From the NCBI GenBank assembly GCA_049487715.1, contig CP150561.1, positions 620,001 through 684,000 on the forward strand: DNA of 64,000 nt, in the 5' to 3' direction. The notes beneath the pieces were generated by a model. The model was not told where the DNA came from. It saw only the letters and a program-made list of their open reading frames with translations, and ran no database searches. The translations under genes and the position numbers were made by a program. The stretch is from Pycnococcus provasolii (taxonomy: Eukaryota > Chlorophyta > Pseudoscourfieldiophyceae > Pseudoscourfieldiales). Position 1 is the stretch's first letter; each line of letters opens with the position of its first letter. Positions 58,401 through 64,000 of this stretch are shown here, piece after piece.

Positions 58401-61400
58401 GCGAGCGAGCGGAAATCTTCGCTTTATTGAAGATCAGACAACTCGTAATCGTAGGATTGGAGGTCTGCTTACCTTCCGCACAATCGGTGCCGACGGCGAT
58501 CCTCAGTCTGCTTTTCTCTCCTCTCATGTGAGATTTAAACAAGGCACAATGGGCGTGAGAACAGACTCTTCAGACATGCGGAAGTTGCAATGTGCGGGAG
58601 TGTCGGTATCGTCGTCGTGGGGTTTGGCAAGGGAGCGAGATCCGGACACTTCAATCGAAACGTACTACAGGCACGAGATTAATCTCAATCTTGCACTGCA
58701 CTCGGATCAGCAGCGACAATTCACTCGAACGGTGGACGCATTCGCCATTGAAGCGACTTTGAGAGATATCTCTGCACTCGACCTTATGCAGCCACTGGTG
58801 GATATTGCGAGCACGCAGCCGTTTGCATGGCCCAACAAGGCTCTACTCAGCACAATACAATTCCCTGATGCTATTGTTAGTATTCACGAGAATCCAAGTG
58901 CAATTGGCAAAGGTAACATACAAGAAGGATGTTTGCCGAGCCCTGCGAGAGGTTCTTCGATCGCTTTCGATGAAATGCGCGTTGGTAATTCGTTGCCGTT
59001 GAGATCGATCGATGGCTCTTACATCGTCATGAACATGAACTTGACAAAAGCGGGGCCAGGAATGTACGCAAATCTTACCGAGATGGACCTTTCGCCATAC
59101 GAGGTCACAGCCTCGGGCGACTTTGACATCTCCGCACCGTACATTGGATCAATTTTGCTCGAACCAGCCTCGACATACTCGGGTGTGCATGCATCTGTTT
59201 TCATGGCAACTCAGCGTGCGGGAAACACCACGTCCGATTCGCTTTCGTTCAATCTTTTCATCGACGCGCAAATTTCGATGTTAGGTGCAACGTGGCAAGC
59301 AAAGATCCAATTTCTCAAAAAAACGGTACGTCTTGTGTGATTGGTTATACTATATTTTGTCTTGTTTTGATTTTGTTCTATTCAGGATTTGTTAGCTCGT
59401 GAACGTTAAATCTCGAATGGTGGGTGACATGTTTGATTTCTTACGTAGGTGGTAAAGGTATATCAGAAAATGGAAATAAATACTAATTCCCACCCTTGCT
59501 TCACAATTAATCATCACCACAGGAGGCAATATTGTTTTTTGAATCTGTGATCAGTACTCCAGTGCCAAACTCGTTCATCTTTCATATGAGCGACTACGTG
59601 TACGCTATGGAATTGAAGACTATCGTTTCCAAGGACGTGTCAATGCGGGCCAGTCTGATCACGTCTTCGGATGACGCGACGAGTGCTAGCTTGAAGTCTC
59701 ACTTTGCCGTGAATGTCGAAGCCAAGAGCAATGCAGATACCGACCTTTTAGAAATGTACGCCAGGGAAGTTGACCTGATCATCACCAAACATTGGAATGA
59801 CACTCTGTCTGATGTCGTACATGGTATGGACGTGTCCTCGTCGTCGAAGCAGCTCTCTATATGCCATTCACATCCTCTGCGTTTTGGTGCATGCATAGCT
59901 GCGTCGTATCACATGCTCGCAAGTGAAGAGATGAGTAAAAATGGTCGAGCAGCTCGGAGATTTCTCACCGATACAGACCGTGCGAATGCAGCAACGGCTC
60001 GATTGTCGCTTATTAGAGCGACTGAGGCACTTCGCACAATCTCACCAGGAAGCTCGAAGCTGCGGCGCATTCGCGTATCGAGCACAATATTCACACCGAT
60101 GAGCGAGTATCTCAGAGATGTCGAAGAGTTGAGACGGAAGCGCTCATCGCTGGCAAGATGTGAGCTTCTCTCGGGTGATAATCCGAAGCCCTGTGCGAAC
60201 CTCGCGTTCGAGGTGAAAAATCTTGAAGGAAACGTTTCCTCGTCTAGTCAGTGGACTTCCTGGATAAGCAGACGTAACACTGAGGTTGATGCAGAGGTTG
60301 CAGGTATCATTGCGGGAGGCACCGAGAAGACCTTCATGCTACATGCGAGGAGTCTTCATCTTCACACTTTCTCACAGGCTGTATTCGTGGCGTATCTCGA
60401 TGATATTCATGCCTCATTTGCCGAATTGTTCGCTCGACACATCACGGGACATTACCGATACCCTCAAAATGATATTGAATTGGAGGATGGCGGTTGCATG
60501 AATCCTACCGTTGTAGAACGATTGTACCCAACACGCTGCTCCAAGTATCCTCCGCCAACTTCAAGCAACGATGCAAAGATCGATTGGAACGGCTGGGATG
60601 ATGTTGCGGGATTGCTGGATCTTGCGCGTGCGTTGCAGCGCGATGGACTGAATATGCTAGGCATCAGAGATCCACTTACATCTGTCAGCGACCAAACCAA
60701 AATCGTCAAATCATCCTTTTCTACGAGCGTCATCGTTGCTTCGTCCTCCAGAACAGACGAAGGTGGCGTACAATCGCACGAGGTGACGACGATCGTTGAC
60801 GAGCTCAATCAAAGATACCAGATGAATGAGATCACATCTGATTTACGCGACGGAGGAGCATTCCACCACTCGTTAATGCTTTCTGAAGATACCAGCGATC
60901 GCAGTTTGCAGTTGCATGCCGTCACATCGACTGGGATTCCACGTTACGAGCTGACCAGGTCCTACGCGGCGTCGACGAATCCACTGCTTTGGGCGAATCT
61001 GTCGCTTGAAGGCGACGTCAATGATCCTCAGAAAAAGAGCGCGGCAGCTTGGGGTTGCCACATCGCGCGGGAGCCTGGTGTTGATTTTTCGAGCGATCTA
61101 TGGAAGGCGAATCGTGAGAACGATATGGACCGCTTTGCCCGGACAGCTCTACGAGCTGCCTCGCGTGACTTTCTAAATCAAAGCATGGCGGATTGCGGGC
61201 CTGAAGAAGGCAGTGCAAGTAGGCGCTCGTTATTGCATGCGCCCAGTTTAACGCATCAACTCGCACGAGCTCATATTCGAAAGCCGCTGCTAATGATCTT
61301 ACGCGGCGTGCTCGGATTTGCATTTCTATTTGTTGCGCGTGTATTTGCGTATGGAAATAGAGGCCCATCTCGTCTTACCAGAATATCACATGCACGGGTT

Positions 61401-64000
61401 CTCGCAGTAGTGCTCATTACGGTTACGGCCTATTTTAGTTGCGTGACAGCACAGGACAGTTCATGCGAACGTTCCAAAGCATCTAAACTATTTCAGCTGG
61501 CAGCTAAGGAAATAAATCTTGGGGTTGAGTTCAATTGTTCAGGCATTGAAGATTACCCAATTGGATTTACGGTGCCGTCTTTTGAAGTTGGTGACCTGAG
61601 CATAGCGGAAAGTTCGTTTGAGGGTTCCATCAGTTTGAGTCCCGGATCGAAATTAGACTTTTCTGAAGCATCCTACGACATTTCGGCATCAGCTGTCAAT
61701 ACGTTTGCTGTCACCTACACGGACCTGTTCCGTCTTGAAATTTCTGGTGTCGCGGTATCAGCAACAAAGAAAAGCGCACAAGACGATGTAAGCTGGACCT
61801 TTGATGGGACAATTGGGGAGTTGGGTTTGAACATTGATGCTAAGGCCAGTCAAATCAAATCTGTTGTCATTGATGGCGATATCAACGACGACTCGTCAGA
61901 GGAATACACGAGAGATGTGTTGAGTCTATTTTCATCCGTGTTTGGTGATGGACTGGAGTTGAACAAGATATTCGTGGAACTGAACAACGACGCGAATAAG
62001 TGGGATGTATTTGTTAAATTGGGCGTGAGTCTGTGGGGTGCAGACGCATCTCTCGTTGCCAATATTACAGACGGTGAATTTCGCTCGATAGATGCGGCAA
62101 TAACGCTCTCCGATAATGCTTTTGTCAAGTTGAGGGGTGTGCCACCTTGCAGCAAAACGGAAGGCGAGTCACTAAATGGCATAATCTCGTACAATCCAGG
62201 CACCGAATCGTCCGATCTTCTTGAGCTGACAGCTACGGTAGAAGCACAGTGCGATTCCGCCAACAAGGTGACGAAGCTTACGGTCAAGGCAAACATGAAC
62301 GGGCCATTTCAGCTTGACATTGGACCTTTCCTTGCGCTGAATGTGAAGGAGGAAGATACCGTTGCATTGATATACTCAAGAGAGTACGCAAAAGATGAGT
62401 ACGCATATCTCTTTCTGAATGTGGTCGCGTACCCAATGAACGTCACAGCATCCCTCGCCGAGAGCAATTCGTTCATCATCAAGATTGGCGATCGAAGTTC
62501 CGCAAACGCCGTGGACTGGGATAATGCCATGGTGTCCATAGGGGATTCCGAAGGGACTCTACGAAGCATCCTTCCTTCTGCATTCATAGGTGAAAATGCA
62601 CTTGCTTTGCACTATTTTGAGTTGAGATTGGAAACACCTGACGATCAGGTGGAGTATGACCTGGCCTGTTTATTTAAGGTGGGCGGTATCACTGTGAATG
62701 GAACCGTTCAAGCCGTGGGAGCCTCGCAGCGTCTAGAGGTGAACCGGTTTACGCTAAGCGTAGTTTCGGATGATGCCGAGCTTCGTATGGCAAGCGAGGG
62801 CGAGGGAGTAGTCAAAGCAAGTTTTCAGATGAAGGAGGAAATTGGAATAGGCTTCTTTCACATACTTCCATTTTCACTCCACGGTTCGATTATTTTCTCA
62901 GATAACGGCCACTACGACTTGAGCATTGCACAACGAGATGATGAGAAGGTCACGATTCGCTTTTTCGATGAAGATGTCGAGTTTTCATTCGTAGAGGCTG
63001 CGTACAGTAGCTTGGATGGCACGTTGAGCTTTAGTGGCTTGGTTCAGGATTTATTCACTGTACGTTACGACAAAGTTGGCTTGAGCATTTTGGACGCTCC
63101 CGAAAACGACGCGAAGAAGAATCGAAAGGCGTTTTGGAAGCGGACGACCAATTTGATAGCACGTAATATGTTTGATTTGAGCGCTCAAAACTTAAATGGC
63201 AAGAGTTTGGACAAACTCAATATCCTCGGCAAAATTCTTCGGGACACGTTTTCTGTTCCAGATGATATTGGAATTAACTATCTCTCAATTCAGAGCAATG
63301 ATGAGAGCAATGAGGGCGTCACGAAAGTATCCTTCGAGTACATTAGATATGAATTTCGAACAGCTTTCAATGTGAGCTACAACAATGGCACGCTCGTAGA
63401 CATCGATGCTGTGCTTTCGAGTGGTCCGCTATACATCCAAGTGAAGGGCACGTCGCTTTGCGGAGAAGATGGCACAGGTGGCACTCTGGACGGCGAAGTG
63501 GAACTCAAGGAGGGCGGCTTGGCGATTTTGCCAACTGGATTCAGGATTCCCATATCAATATCGTTTCAGTGTACGGATGGACAGTACGTTGGAATGAACT
63601 TTCTTGCAGAACTCGACGACGTTACGATAAACCTCGATGCAGTAGATGTTCGTATCGACAGACTCAAAGTACAGTACGATACGTCGTCGCGCAACCTAAT
63701 GTTTTCTGGAATTTTCGGTGACGGCAAAGTTGAGGTTCAATTTGAGTATTGTCCACACGACGTGGCATCATCTACGAACAAGACGAATGCGTTGGCGAAT
63801 TCAAAGTCTAAATCCAAGTCTAGTTCCAAGTCCGACATGTCAATGTCACTATCTGTGATCATTGCCGAAGACATCGAGTTTAGCTCGTTGCACGACAAGA
63901 TACTGAGCGCAGATGCAAAAGACGCGGCGGTGGGTCCGATGTCGACGAGCTCCTCTTGTGGGGACGTGGGATCGGAGGTTCTGAGTAGCAAAATCAAGAA
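55459..64000 (+). CDS. Giant secreted/membrane protein, two exons, open at right edge
   Basis: Exon 1 is 55459-59325 and exon 2 begins at 59523 and stays open to 64000, so over 2780 residues are present. The start ATG 55459 (MTPRFAALCLLCFLLAAALP) gives a classical signal peptide ending NVAVQAQA; an upstream ATG at 55360 would hide it. The rest is beta-rich, with scattered Cys, many N-x-S/T sites and no recognised domain. Around residues 1875-1940 (61281-61461) two hydrophobic stretches occur: LLMILRGVLGFAFLFVARVF, then RVLAVVLITVTAYFSCVTAQ with a signal-peptidase-like end before DSSCERSK. A Ser/Lys linker lies near 63805-63845. DNA is more AT-rich than elsewhere in the window. No function is assigned. 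Confidence 0.85.
59326..59522 (+). other. Intron in the giant secreted protein gene
   Basis: A 197-bp intron with donor ACG|GTACGT and acceptor CACCACAG|GAG, phase 0, AT-rich. Reading through gives a stop at 59338-59340; splicing joins ...LKKT to EAILFFESVISTP in an open frame of nearly 4.5 kb. Confidence 0.85.

Noticed and set aside
1-64000. CRISPR arrays, prophage or bacterial operons
   Set aside because: Repeats are microsatellites, minisatellites and telomere-like blocks; gene content and introns are eukaryotic.

Overview
This window looks like nuclear DNA from a small-genome, GC-rich green alga, most likely a prasinophyte-grade chlorophyte. Genes are tightly packed on both strands, mostly intronless, with a few short GT-AG introns, long Asp/Glu/Ser runs and many trinucleotide repeats. 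About half of the genes have TGTAA within tens of bases after the stop codon, which is the chlorophyte polyadenylation signal. Plastid-type functions are present: ferredoxin-sulfite reductase, an RBL11-like rhomboid, and enzymes with transit-peptide-like N termini. TTAGGG/CCCTAA-type blocks occur only in intergenic regions on the 5' side of genes. The species cannot be named from the sequence alone.

Layout. 0-8 kb: the start of an acidic protein running off the left edge, type III glutamine synthetase with a start-codon-only first exon, an acidic hypothetical protein, a poly(G) block and a coiled-coil protein. 8-15 kb: a cyclophilin-E-like RRM protein, WDR76-like WD40 protein, MAK16 (60S assembly), a rhomboid protease and bifunctional PurH. 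15-24 kb: GRC3/NOL9 polynucleotide kinase (rRNA processing), a possible SWIM-zinc-finger relic, sulfite reductase with an unusual C-terminal ribbon-helix-helix-like tail, a UVR-TPR protein and a BET-type bromodomain/NET protein. 24-34 kb: four proteins of unknown or weakly inferred role. 35.1-38.1 kb: a PIF/Harbinger-like DNA transposon with an intact-looking DDE transposase. 38-48 kb: nucleoside phosphorylase, an N-myristoylated four-EF-hand protein, a short-chain dehydrogenase, a GON4L-like SANT protein, a plastid-like membrane protein and an HVA22/REEP protein. 48-55 kb: POL5/MYBBP1A, a tiny two-exon SVIP-like protein, epsilon-COP, a small membrane protein and a coiled-coil protein. 55.5-64 kb: a giant secreted or membrane protein, read through one intron and open to the right edge, in DNA that becomes visibly more AT-rich.

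How the genes relate: there are no operons and neighbours are mostly functionally unrelated. MAK16, GRC3/NOL9 and POL5 all belong to ribosome biogenesis. GSIII and sulfite reductase belong to nitrogen and sulfur assimilation. Several genes are readable only if one base is skipped; these are annotated as single broken genes and flagged, because consensus indels are the simplest explanation.
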